Assembly: GCA_007125875.1 (NCBI GenBank)
Contig: SLCI01000239.1
Span: 1 to 26,756 of the forward strand
From: Kiritimatiellia bacterium
GTDB taxonomy: Bacteria; Verrucomicrobiota; Kiritimatiellia; SLAD01
Length of the DNA stretch: 26,756 nucleotides
Direction of reading: 5' to 3'
Positions within the stretch are counted from its first letter, which is position 1, and each line of letters begins with the position of its first letter. Below the pieces are notes generated by a model. It saw only the letters and a program-made list of their open reading frames with translations. It did not search any database and was not told where the DNA came from. The position numbers and the translations under genes are program-made. Below, piece by piece: positions 17,167 through 24,710 of this stretch.

Positions 17167-18345
17167 TTACAGGGCTGCAGCGAGTGCGTCGGCTTTGTCT
17201 GTCTTCTCCCACGTAAACGAGTCGAGCTGCGTGGTGCGACCGAAATGGCCGTACGCGGCGGTGGGCTCGTAAATCGGGCGTAAAAGATCAAGCTGAGAAA
17301 CAATTTCAGCCGGCTTCAGCCCGAAGACTTTACGAATCGCGCTTTCAATCTTCTCGTGCGGATATTTTCCGGTACCGAACGTATCGACATAAACGGAAAC
17401 GGGCTCGGGGAAACCAATCGCGTAAGCCAACTGCACTTCGCAGCGGCTGGCTAAGCCAGCGGCGATGACGTTCTTGGCGACATAGCGGGCCATATAGGCT
17501 GCGCTACGATCGACCTTCGACGGATCCTTACCGGAAAATGCGCCACCGCCGTGACGGCCCATACCGCCATAGGTGTCTACAATGATCTTTCGGCCGGTCA
17601 GACCACAATCGCCTTGCGGTCCGCCCACGACGAAACGACCGGTCGGATTGATCAGGAAGCGCGTTTTCTTATCGATCATCTTCTTGGGCACCTGCGGCAA
17701 CACCACTTCTTCGATGATCCCTTCACGCAAGGCCTTATTGCTGACGTCCGGCGTATGCTGGGATGAAATCACCACCGTATCGACACGTAACGGCTTTCCA
17801 TTCTCGTACACAACGGAGACCTGGGATTTGCCGTCAGGTCGCAGGAATGGCAATTTGCCGGAGCGACGCTTGGTCGCGAGGGCCCGCGTCAAACGGTGCG
17901 AGAGCATAATGGGCATAGGCATCAGTTCGCGCGTTTCATTACACGCGTAACCAAACATCATGCCTTGATCGCCAGCACCCTGCTCGTCGGTAGCTTTGCC
18001 CTTCGCTTTGGCTGCATCGACACCCTGTTTGATATCCGGGGATTGCCGATCGAGCGCCACGAGCACCGCACAGGTGTTGCCATCGAAGCCAATCGAAGAA
18101 TCATCGTAACCAATCTTCTTGATCTTCTCGCGCACGATGTCGGCATAGTTGACCACCGCTTGGGTGGTGATCTCGCCGGCTACCACGGCCATACCGGTCT
18201 TCACAAGGGTCTCACAAGCCACACGGCTGTGTGGGTCCTGAGCCAGCAAAGCATCGAGAATGACGTCCGACACGCCGTCGCAGACTTTATCGGGATGTCC
18301 CTCAGTTACTGACTCAGACGTAAACAAATAGCGATCACTTGACAT
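17167..18345 (-). CDS. metK: S-adenosylmethionine synthetase
   Basis: Makes S-adenosylmethionine from methionine and ATP. The 392-aa protein carries the family signatures GHPDKVCDGVSD with His17, GAGDQGMMFGYA, and GGGAFSGKDPSKVDRSAAY. AGAGGAAAATT precedes the ATG. It lies 46 bp after ptsI. That gap contains a small GACAGC/GCTGTC hairpin, which does not match a SAM riboswitch. Confidence 0.98.
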   Translation of the reverse strand: MSSDRYLFTSESVTEGHPDKVCDGVSDVILDALLAQDPHSRVACETLVKTGMAVVAGEITTQAVVNYADIVREKIKKIGYDDSSIGFDGNTCAVLVALDRQSPDIKQGVDAAKAKGKATDEQGAGDQGMMFGYACNETRELMPMPIMLSHRLTRALATKRRSGKLPFLRPDGKSQVSVVYENGKPLRVDTVVISSQHTPDVSNKALREGIIEEVVLPQVPKKMIDKKTRFLINPTGRFVVGGPQGDCGLTGRKIIVDTYGGMGRHGGGAFSGKDPSKVDRSAAYMARYVAKNVIAAGLASRCEVQLAYAIGFPEPVSVYVDTFGTGKYPHEKIESAIRKVFGLKPAEIVSQLDLLRPIYEPTAAYGHFGRTTQLDSFTWEKTDKADALAAAL

Positions 18346-18391
18346 AATTTTCCTCTATTTATGGATGAGACAGCAACTTAGAGCTGTCGGC

Positions 18392-20161
18392 TTAGTTCAA
18401 AAACTCGATTACTTCCGGCGCGACTTCTTGCGTTAATTTTCGACAAATATCAAGTACTTCCTTCGGTGAGACTGAAGCCAACGCCTGCGCGGCGAGTTCT
18501 TCTGCTTGGGCATAACGCAAGTTACGGATCACATCTTTCACGACAGGCACCAATGAAGGGCTGACGCTAAACTCATCGGCCCCCATCCCCATCAGTAGTG
18601 GCACCATCAGTGGATTACCCGCCATCTCGCCGCAAATACCTGTCCAAATGCCATGCTCATGGCCGACATCAATCGTATGCTTGATCAACTTTAAAATCGC
18701 TGGGTGCGTTGGTTCATATAAATAGGCAATGCGCTCATTCACGCGGTCGACGGCCAAGGTGTATTGCACCAAATCGTTCGTTCCGATACTGAAAAACTTC
18801 ACATGTGGAGCGATCAGATCCGCCGTTAACGCCGCAGACGGGATCTCAATCATTACGCCGACATCGATTTCCTCGTTAAACGCCATACCACGATCGCGCA
18901 ATTCCTGCTTGGACTCTTCCAGTAACGCGTTAGCTTGCTTCACCTCATCCACACTGCTGATCATGGGATACATGATTTTCACGTTTTCGGATTCGCTGGC
19001 GCGCAGAATGGCGCGTAACTGGGTTTTGAAGATATCTGGCTGAGCCAAACAGAACCGAATCGCGCGCCACCCCATAAACGGATTCATCTCTTCAGCGGTC
19101 CGGACGTGAGAAAGGAACTTGTCTCCACCAAGATCAATGGTGCGAATGATGACCGGATCTGGAGCCAGTTGCTGCGCAACTCGACTATATGCCGCGTATT
19201 GCTCATCCTCGTTCGGCAGATCTTCCCGCGTCATGTAGAGGAATTCACTACGGAATAACCCGACGCCGCACGCTCCGTTCGCCTGCACTGCATCGACGTC
19301 ATCCGTCCGCTCGATGTTGGCAGACAACAGGACCATGTAACCATCGCGAGTCTCCGCGGATTCATCCTTTAGCCGCGCTAATTCCGATTCGATATGTTTG
19401 CGCGTTTCAAGCAGCTTGCCATACTCTTCCAAGCGCTCAGCCGACGGATGGATGATCAACACGCCTTTGTTGCCATCGATCAGCACTTGATCGCCTGCCG
19501 AGACGCGCACACTGACGTCATGAAGGCCGACAATAGCGGGTATCCCTAGGGCACGCGCCATAATCGCAGTATGCGAGGTGGGACTCCCCAGATCCGTAGC
19601 AAACCCGACCACTTTTTCACGGTCCATGGTCGCGGTTTCGGATGGAGCGAGATCATTGGCAATCACAATACAGGGGGATTCCTGCTTTTGCATATCGGAA
19701 CCGGACCGGCCTGATAGGTTCCGCAATATGCGCCGTGTCACGTCACGCACATCGGCGGCGCGCTCCCGGAGATAATCATCCTCTATCTTAGCCAACGCAT
19801 CGGCGTAACGATCGGCCACGTCGCGCAGCACGGCTTCGACGTTCATATGACGCGTCGACAGGCCGCGAATGACTTCTTCAACAAACGCGCGATCATCAAC
19901 AACCAACAAGTGCGCATCGAAAATTCCGGCGCTCTCTTGCCCTATCGCCGAGCTGACCTGCTTCTGGATTGCATGAATTTGCTTGCGGGTCTCGATCAAG
20001 GACTCTTCGAAGCGGGCAATTTCGCGCGGAATATCACTGTCCGCAATCTCGCGTTCAACGTAACGATCCTCCTCCGAAGTCAGCAAAAAGGCGCGATTGA
20101 TCACAACCCCGGGTGATACGCCGATTCCTTGTAGTATGATTTCTTTGGCTGAGTCCGCCAT
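18392..20161 (-). CDS. ptsI: PTS Enzyme I (phosphoenolpyruvate-protein phosphotransferase)
   Basis: Takes phosphate from phosphoenolpyruvate and passes it to HPr in the cytoplasm. The 589-aa protein is collinear with canonical Enzyme I. The N-terminal HPr-binding/swivel domain carries the phosphorylated His197 in GSPTSHTAIMARA. The C-terminal PEP-binding barrel has GVGLFRSEFLYM, DLGGDKF and GICGEMAGNP with the catalytic Cys510. There is no GAF domain, so this is not the PtsP type. It follows ptsH by 15 bases. No EIIA, EIIB or EIIC gene lies in the window, so a regulatory role through HPr and the HPr kinase is as plausible as sugar uptake. Confidence 0.96.
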   Translation of the reverse strand: MADSAKEIILQGIGVSPGVVINRAFLLTSEEDRYVEREIADSDIPREIARFEESLIETRKQIHAIQKQVSSAIGQESAGIFDAHLLVVDDRAFVEEVIRGLSTRHMNVEAVLRDVADRYADALAKIEDDYLRERAADVRDVTRRILRNLSGRSGSDMQKQESPCIVIANDLAPSETATMDREKVVGFATDLGSPTSHTAIMARALGIPAIVGLHDVSVRVSAGDQVLIDGNKGVLIIHPSAERLEEYGKLLETRKHIESELARLKDESAETRDGYMVLLSANIERTDDVDAVQANGACGVGLFRSEFLYMTREDLPNEDEQYAAYSRVAQQLAPDPVIIRTIDLGGDKFLSHVRTAEEMNPFMGWRAIRFCLAQPDIFKTQLRAILRASESENVKIMYPMISSVDEVKQANALLEESKQELRDRGMAFNEEIDVGVMIEIPSAALTADLIAPHVKFFSIGTNDLVQYTLAVDRVNERIAYLYEPTHPAILKLIKHTIDVGHEHGIWTGICGEMAGNPLMVPLLMGMGADEFSVSPSLVPVVKDVIRNLRYAQAEELAAQALASVSPKEVLDICRKLTQEVAPEVIEFLN

Positions 20162-20176
20162 CTGCGCGCCTATTCG

Positions 20177-20470
20177 TTATTCTTCGTCAAACTTACGATT
20201 GACCAATTCCTCAATCGCGTCTAATGCCGCTGCAGCGTCGGGCCCAATCGCGGAAACCGTCATAACGGAACCTTGATAAAGTTCCAAGGTCAAAAGCCCC
20301 ATAATGCTTTTGCCGGATATACGCGTATCGTCCTTTTCGACCAGGATTTCAGACTCAAATCGACTGGCCACCTTAATAAACATCGCGGCTGGACGAGCAT
20401 GCATCCCATGCTTGTTTAGGATTTTCATTTCCCGACTCATTGTCGGTGTATCGTTCGGCGTGCCGCTCAT
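20177..20470 (-). CDS. ptsH: HPr phosphocarrier protein
   Basis: Small phosphocarrier of the PTS, 97 aa. His24 in HGMHARPAA is the Enzyme I-dependent site. Ser55 in ISGKSIMG is the HPr-kinase site, and the 31-residue spacing equals that of His15 and Ser46 in classical HPr. The N-terminus is about nine residues longer than usual. A later ATG at 20440 would give a standard length but has no ribosome binding site, whereas the first ATG has AGGAAG at eight-base spacing and overlaps the hprK stop by four bases. The intact Ser site agrees with the adjoining kinase gene. Confidence 0.95.
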   Translation of the reverse strand: MSGTPNDTPTMSREMKILNKHGMHARPAAMFIKVASRFESEILVEKDDTRISGKSIMGLLTLELYQGSVMTVSAIGPDAAAALDAIEELVNRKFDEE

Positions 20471-21405
20471 GCCAGTCGCTTCCTTTCCAGTGCCCGCACT
20501 AACTTCTCATCCAGTTCCTTGGCGGCGTCGTGGCCTAGCTGTTTCAGCTTTTGGTTTAAGGCCGCAACCTCCACAACATGGGCAATGTCACGACCGGCTG
20601 CCACCGGAATGGTTACTGCGGGAACCTCTGCCTGAAGTATTTTGACCGTTTCAGAGATCAAACCGGTGCGATCGTATTCTCTTTTTGGATCAAAGCGCTC
20701 TAAACGGACAACCAAATCCAAACGCATCTCACGCCGCATCGAAGCAACACCAAACAAACTGGGCACATGAATGATACCAAGACCGCGAATTTCCATGTGA
20801 TAACGCGTAATATCCAGAGCCGAGCCGTTGATCGCCCCCGTACTGTCCCGTCGCAAGACGGTTAAATCATCTGATACCAGGCTATGTCCCCGCTCGATTA
20901 ATGCCAGCGCCGTTTCACTTTTACCGATACCCGGCGGGCCCTCCATCAAGACGCCCATGCCCATGATTTCGATCATGGTCCCTTGATATTTCATCGATGG
21001 TGCAGCCAGATTTTCAATCACCAGCGTGGCTTGATTAATAAAGCGATTTGTAATCAGCGATGTTTTCAGCACCGGAACCTTGAAAGCACTGGCGCATTCC
21101 AGCAGCTCGGGTAAGGGGTGCCGACTCCGCGTCGAGACAACGCAAGGGACTCGCTGTTCGAACAATTGTGTCAGGCGCTCGCGCCGATCTTCAGCAGATA
21201 GGCTCTTCAAGTAAGCATTCTCGGCCAAGCCAAACACCTGCACTCGACGCTGAGGGAAATATTGAAAAAAACCACTCAGAGCCAAACCAGGACGATTTAA
21301 TGCGCCCTCTCTGATGGACCGATCCAGATACTTTTCACCGGATGCAACCGTTAGGTCGCATACATCCTGGGCGGCCTCTAAAAACTGTGCAATGCTGATT
21401 TGCAT
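20467..21405 (-). CDS. hprK: HPr kinase/phosphorylase
   Basis: Bifunctional enzyme that phosphorylates HPr on serine and removes the phosphate again. The 312-aa protein has the variable N-terminal domain (1-130), a Walker A GPPGIGKSE (156-164), the acidic SDD (178-180) and the C-terminal family signature HMEIRGLGIIHVPSLFG (203-219). The basic end AAGRDIAHVVEVAALNQKL is also typical. The HG dipeptide normally found just before the Walker A strand reads Gln141-Gly142 here. It is the first gene of hprK-ptsH-ptsI-metK and overlaps ptsH by four bases. The rpoN-hpf-ptsN-rapZ neighbours of proteobacterial hprK are absent. Confidence 0.94.
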   Translation of the reverse strand: MQISIAQFLEAAQDVCDLTVASGEKYLDRSIREGALNRPGLALSGFFQYFPQRRVQVFGLAENAYLKSLSAEDRRERLTQLFEQRVPCVVSTRSRHPLPELLECASAFKVPVLKTSLITNRFINQATLVIENLAAPSMKYQGTMIEIMGMGVLMEGPPGIGKSETALALIERGHSLVSDDLTVLRRDSTGAINGSALDITRYHMEIRGLGIIHVPSLFGVASMRREMRLDLVVRLERFDPKREYDRTGLISETVKILQAEVPAVTIPVAAGRDIAHVVEVAALNQKLKQLGHDAAKELDEKLVRALERKRLA

Positions 21406-21668
21406 ATAAATTTTCTCTACATGGAATGTGGCTCACCCCTTGTTTTCACCAAATAAGCGGGAAAGTCGGACGGAAGATGCCCATCAAATGTTACGGTGGT
21501 ACCGCGCCACATTGACGCAGCCTTATAGAAGATCTTCCAACTTAGATCAAGCCTCGAGGAAATCTTTCTGCTGATCCAATCAGTTGTATCTGATCCTTTT
21601 ATCGAGTAGCTTAAGCCCATTACAGATAGATTGAACTTCAATGCTAAGAGATGGAGCGAAAAGCTTTA
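21406..21668. other. divergent intergenic region hprK / toroid protein
   Basis: These 263 bp separate two divergent genes. They hold the candidate hprK promoter and its leader. No clear plus-strand promoter for the toroid gene was found. A minus-strand frame of 74 codons (21641-21417) has no recognisable domain and no Shine-Dalgarno sequence, and I do not call it. GGTGGTACCGCG at 21495-21506 on the plus strand resembles a T-box motif by chance. Confidence 0.5.
21522..21550 (-). promoter_or_regulatory. candidate sigma-70-type promoter for the hprK-ptsH-ptsI-metK transcript
   Basis: On the minus strand TTGATC (21550-21545) and TATAAG (21527-21522, five of six consensus bases) are separated by exactly 17 bases. 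Transcription would begin near 21515, leaving a leader of about 110 bases before hprK. The position inside a possible 74-codon minus-strand frame (21641-21417) argues against that frame being a gene. Confidence 0.55.
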
Positions 21669-22850
21669 ATGAAAATTTTATACACACTTCTATTTACGCT
21701 GGCTTTCCTTCCGCAGATGGCCAGCGGCAGCGACCAAATGATGCCAACCCGGAGCATTCCTGAATGGCCCGTGCAGCTCTCAGTGCAGCACGAAGCAGAT
21801 GCCGCCAAAAATCGCGCATACGACTGGCTGCGAGAGCGCCAGCAATCGGACGGGTATTGGTCGTCACCCCAATTTCCAGCCATTACAGCATTAGCTGTAT
21901 GGGCGCTACTCGGCGACGAAGAACAAAATCGTGAGGCGATTGATGCTGGACTGGCTTTCATAGAATCTCATGTACGGGACAATGGCGGAATCTACGTTGA
22001 CCCAGCCGAATCGGGGCGCGGCGGCGGATTGGCGAACTATAACACGGCCATTGCGATGGTCGCTTTACATCTTTCCGGCCGACCTGAATACGTGCCGATT
22101 GTCCAACGCGCCCGCAAGTTTATTGCGCAAAGTCAGCACCTGGAGAGCGACAGCATCTTTTTCGGTGGCATGGGCTATGATGCAGAGGCGGATCGCGCAT
22201 ATGCCGATTTGTCTAATTCATACATTGCCTACGAGGCGATGCGCCTAACCGAAAGCGTAGAAGACCTGCGGGCAGGCCAGAGCCGAGTGGATTTGGACTG
22301 GGACGCTGCGATCCAGTTTGTCCAACGGATCCAAAATCTCCCTGAGTTTAATGACCAAAGCTGGGTAAGCGACTCACCTGCAAATCTGGGCGGATTTGCT
22401 TATCATCCGGACAATACGCGGGCGGGAACTTATGCGGATGATGACGATGTGGTTCGATTCAATTCATTCGGCAGTATGACCTATGCAGGCATGCTCAGTT
22501 TCATTTATGCCGAAGTGGATCGACGGGATCCTCGTGTCCAATCTGCCGCAGATTGGGCCATTCGACACTGGACACTGGAAGAAAATCCGGGCACTGGCCA
22601 AGAAGGCTTATACTATTACTACAATGTCTTGACCAAAGGCCTGGCAGCGTTCGGCCAAGACCAGTTCATTCGCGACGACGATGATCCTTTGAATTGGCGT
22701 CAGGAAGTTGTCGAAAAGCTGGTCAGCGTACAACGAATCGATAACGGGCGCGGCTTTTGGGTAAATGATACCGGACGCTATTGGGAGAACGATCCCGTTT
22801 TAGTGACCGCCTATTCGTTGATTGCGCTGCAAATGGCGTTAGGGAACTAG
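21669..22850 (+). CDS. exported prenyltransferase/squalene-oxidase-repeat (alpha-toroid) protein
   Basis: Exported protein of 393 aa whose mature part is an alpha-alpha toroid of five or six repeats. A Sec signal peptide (about 1-20, cleavage near ASG-SDQ) comes first. Repeats carry cyclase-like motifs: QQSDGYW with ITALAVWALL, GLANYNTAIAMVAL, FGGMGYD with LSNSYIAYEA, QNLPEFNDQSW with LGGFAYHPD and SMTYAG, YYYYNVLTKGLAAFG, and a last one ending in LVTAYSLIALQMAL. A run of four Asp (257-260) precedes SMTYAG. Real squalene-hopene cyclases are cytoplasmic-side membrane enzymes of over 600 aa, so cyclase activity is not implied and the function is unknown. I start at 21669 because GGAG lies upstream and the signal peptide begins there; an ATG 18 bases earlier is possible. 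Its stop is six bases from that of the convergent soxYZ-like gene. Confidence 0.85.
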   Translation: MKILYTLLFTLAFLPQMASGSDQMMPTRSIPEWPVQLSVQHEADAAKNRAYDWLRERQQSDGYWSSPQFPAITALAVWALLGDEEQNREAIDAGLAFIESHVRDNGGIYVDPAESGRGGGLANYNTAIAMVALHLSGRPEYVPIVQRARKFIAQSQHLESDSIFFGGMGYDAEADRAYADLSNSYIAYEAMRLTESVEDLRAGQSRVDLDWDAAIQFVQRIQNLPEFNDQSWVSDSPANLGGFAYHPDNTRAGTYADDDDVVRFNSFGSMTYAGMLSFIYAEVDRRDPRVQSAADWAIRHWTLEENPGTGQEGLYYYYNVLTKGLAAFGQDQFIRDDDDPLNWRQEVVEKLVSVQRIDNGRGFWVNDTGRYWENDPVLVTAYSLIALQMALGN

Positions 22851-22856
22851 TCGCCG

Positions 22857-23651
22857 CTAGCGTAGTATTTCAAAGCTTGCTCGCTCCGTCGCCGCGACAC
22901 CCGTATCTTCGGTCCATGTCATCGCCAGCTCACCCGAGCGCTCGGGTGCGATCATAAAGAGCAAGTATGGATTGGCCGCCATAGCACGGTGCAAGTGGGC
23001 AGTAAGGACCTTCTCGCCATCGATGGCGGCCTCGAAACGCTCAATAATACGTTCGGGAACGATCGCTCCATCTGGACCTTCGCGTAATCCGGTTTCCATC
23101 GGATGCTGGATGAGTGTGCGCACCTCCATAGGCGCGCCCTGCCGGCCTTGTCCCGGAACGCGCACCCGCGCCTGCATGAGCTGCTCCGAGCGATAGGTGC
23201 CTTCACGCGATAGACAACCGCTCACGGTAACCCGCACATCACGGGCAGCCGCCAGCCACTCACCACTGGATCGGCGCGCCAGGGCCACCACCGTCTGCGA
23301 TTGATCCAAACGAATGCGTGTGGTGAAGCTGGCCTTACCAGCTAAGGGGGTTAGCGATAATTCGATTAATTCTGGCGAAGGATTATCGAGTGCAAACAGA
23401 TGGATGCGATCGATAAAATCATCCGGCGTCATTGGACTATCCACATCGATCGATACTTGCACAGAGCTGCCATCCTGCGTCACAGCAGGAATGTCTAAGC
23501 GAACGCCGGGTTGAATCGGCGCGGCTCCTTGCAGAACAGCCTGAATGGCTTCTGCCTGCAACCATGAAGGCTGGGCCGATGCGTTGGGTGGCGTCCAAAT
23601 TGCGCAGATTAAGGCTGCGGCCATCATAGATCTTTTCAAAAACAAGTTCAT
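22857..23651 (-). CDS. exported SoxY-SoxZ fusion-like sulfur carrier
   Basis: Exported 264-aa protein. A Sec signal peptide (1-26, cleavage after NASA) precedes a SoxY-like immunoglobulin-fold domain (about 30-146) and a SoxZ-like domain (about 158-264, from ARVRVPGQ through EVRTLIQHPMETG to AANPYLLFMIAP). In SoxYZ, sulfur intermediates are carried on the Cys of a C-terminal GGCGG in SoxY. Here the corresponding VTVSGCLS has Cys146 in the middle of the chain, and it is the only Cys of the mature protein. Separate SoxY is usually Tat-exported; this one lacks an RR motif. It matches the fused SoxYZ-like carriers known near quinoprotein dehydrogenases, but here the partners are a sulfide dehydrogenase and YeeE. 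Last gene of the cassette, 21 bp after the transporter, with AGGGG before the ATG. Confidence 0.88.
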   Translation of the reverse strand: MNLFLKRSMMAAALICAIWTPPNASAQPSWLQAEAIQAVLQGAAPIQPGVRLDIPAVTQDGSSVQVSIDVDSPMTPDDFIDRIHLFALDNPSPELIELSLTPLAGKASFTTRIRLDQSQTVVALARRSSGEWLAAARDVRVTVSGCLSREGTYRSEQLMQARVRVPGQGRQGAPMEVRTLIQHPMETGLREGPDGAIVPERIIERFEAAIDGEKVLTAHLHRAMAANPYLLFMIAPERSGELAMTWTEDTGVAATERASFEILR

Positions 23652-23672
23652 GTTGAGTTATCCCCTACTCTA

Positions 23673-24701
23673 TTACGCCCAACGCAACCCCATCCGGGCT
23701 CCGCATAGTATCCCAAGTACGGCGATGAAGGAGCTGATCGAAAGTGTCGACAACCCAGTCAGCCCTTGCCCAACGGTGCATCCCATTGCCAAAGCACCAC
23801 CCACGCCCATCAAAACACCACCGATGATCGCGCGCCGCATTTGAGCAGGATTTTCGAATCCTTGCCATTCGAACTGACCTGTCACTAAAGCCGTAACCCA
23901 AGCGCCCAGCAATATACCGACGATCACAGTGAGCGCAAATCCAGCCCTCATTCCGGATGATAACATTAGATATTGCAAGGAATCGCTGATCGGTGCCACG
24001 AACGTCAGGCTCTCCAGCGTCACCGGCTCAAAGTCGTCTGCGCCCAGGTGACCCGTTACCCACCATCCCGCCGCGATTGTAAGACCAATCACTACGGCGC
24101 CGAGCACGTCCCCGGGACATCGTAATAAGCGGAAGCGAAATAGACCTAATGCGAATAGCGCGCTGTCCAGGATCAGCGTTAGGGTCAGACGCCCGACATG
24201 AAAGCCAAGCGCATCCGCGCCGATCCATTCGGGCAACGAGGCGTATGGAAGTGTCACGGCGGTCAGATCGGTTAGGTTAAGTCGCCACACAGCTAGCGGT
24301 CCAGTCAGTGCGATCCCCGCGCTTACGCCCAGACAAAGCAAGACAAGCAAGGAACGCAAATTGCCAGAAGCGAGCAGCACCAATGCACGTGAGCCGCAAC
24401 TGCGGGCCAGCATCATGCCGACACCGAAAAGTACTCCTCCAATCGGAATCAGTAGCCAGGAAAATGTGTGTGTGAGATATAGCGAGGGATTTACATCCAC
24501 GATGCCGAACAGCACCAAGGACTGTGTTCCAAGCACTGCGATGGCCAAGGACACGAAGAGCGCGCCAGCGCGGCGGGGATTCTTGTCTGTCCACCACTCA
24601 CGCAAGCCTCCGGTAAAACAGAAGCGAGAACGCTGTGCGGCAATACCAAACATCAATCCGACCGCGAAACCGGCCCAGAGTGTTAGCTGCACGTGTGTCA
24701 T
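23673..24701 (-). CDS. YeeE/YedE-family sulfur-compound transporter
   Basis: Inner-membrane protein of 342 aa with about nine or ten hydrophobic segments. It covers both halves of the YeeE/YedE (Sulf_transp) fold in one chain. Cysteines sit in the three conserved motifs: QRSRFCFTGG (Cys28), LARSCGSRALVLLASGN (Cys102) and GALAMGCTVGQGLTG (Cys308). In the thiosulfate transporter TsuA, equivalent cysteines form a relay that passes thiosulfate through the membrane. Three further Cys (123, 195, 333) are less placed. It lies nine bases after the flavoprotein gene and just before the SoxYZ-like gene, so a role in moving thiosulfate or a related sulfur species between periplasm and cytoplasm is likely. 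The direction and the exact substrate are inferred. Confidence 0.88.
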   Translation of the reverse strand: MTHVQLTLWAGFAVGLMFGIAAQRSRFCFTGGLREWWTDKNPRRAGALFVSLAIAVLGTQSLVLFGIVDVNPSLYLTHTFSWLLIPIGGVLFGVGMMLARSCGSRALVLLASGNLRSLLVLLCLGVSAGIALTGPLAVWRLNLTDLTAVTLPYASLPEWIGADALGFHVGRLTLTLILDSALFALGLFRFRLLRCPGDVLGAVVIGLTIAAGWWVTGHLGADDFEPVTLESLTFVAPISDSLQYLMLSSGMRAGFALTVIVGILLGAWVTALVTGQFEWQGFENPAQMRRAIIGGVLMGVGGALAMGCTVGQGLTGLSTLSISSFIAVLGILCGARMGLRWA

Positions 24702-24710
24702 GGGCTCAAA

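Noticed and set aside
18346..18391. A possible SAM riboswitch in front of metK.
   Set aside because: The gap is only 46 bases with one 6-bp hairpin, and none of the known SAM riboswitch core motifs could be seen.
21495..21506. GGTGGTACCGCG on the plus strand matches the T-box antiterminator core.
   Set aside because: There is only about 90 bp of non-coding sequence before it and no specifier stem or terminator. The downstream gene is not amino-acid related. It is probably coincidence.
21417..21641. A 74-codon minus-strand open frame upstream of hprK.
   Set aside because: It has no domain and no Shine-Dalgarno sequence, and a good hprK promoter lies inside it.
21669..22850. Calling the toroid protein a squalene-hopene cyclase.
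   Set aside because: It carries a signal peptide, is under 400 aa, and its Asp run is not in the cyclase motif context. Only the repeat fold is supported.
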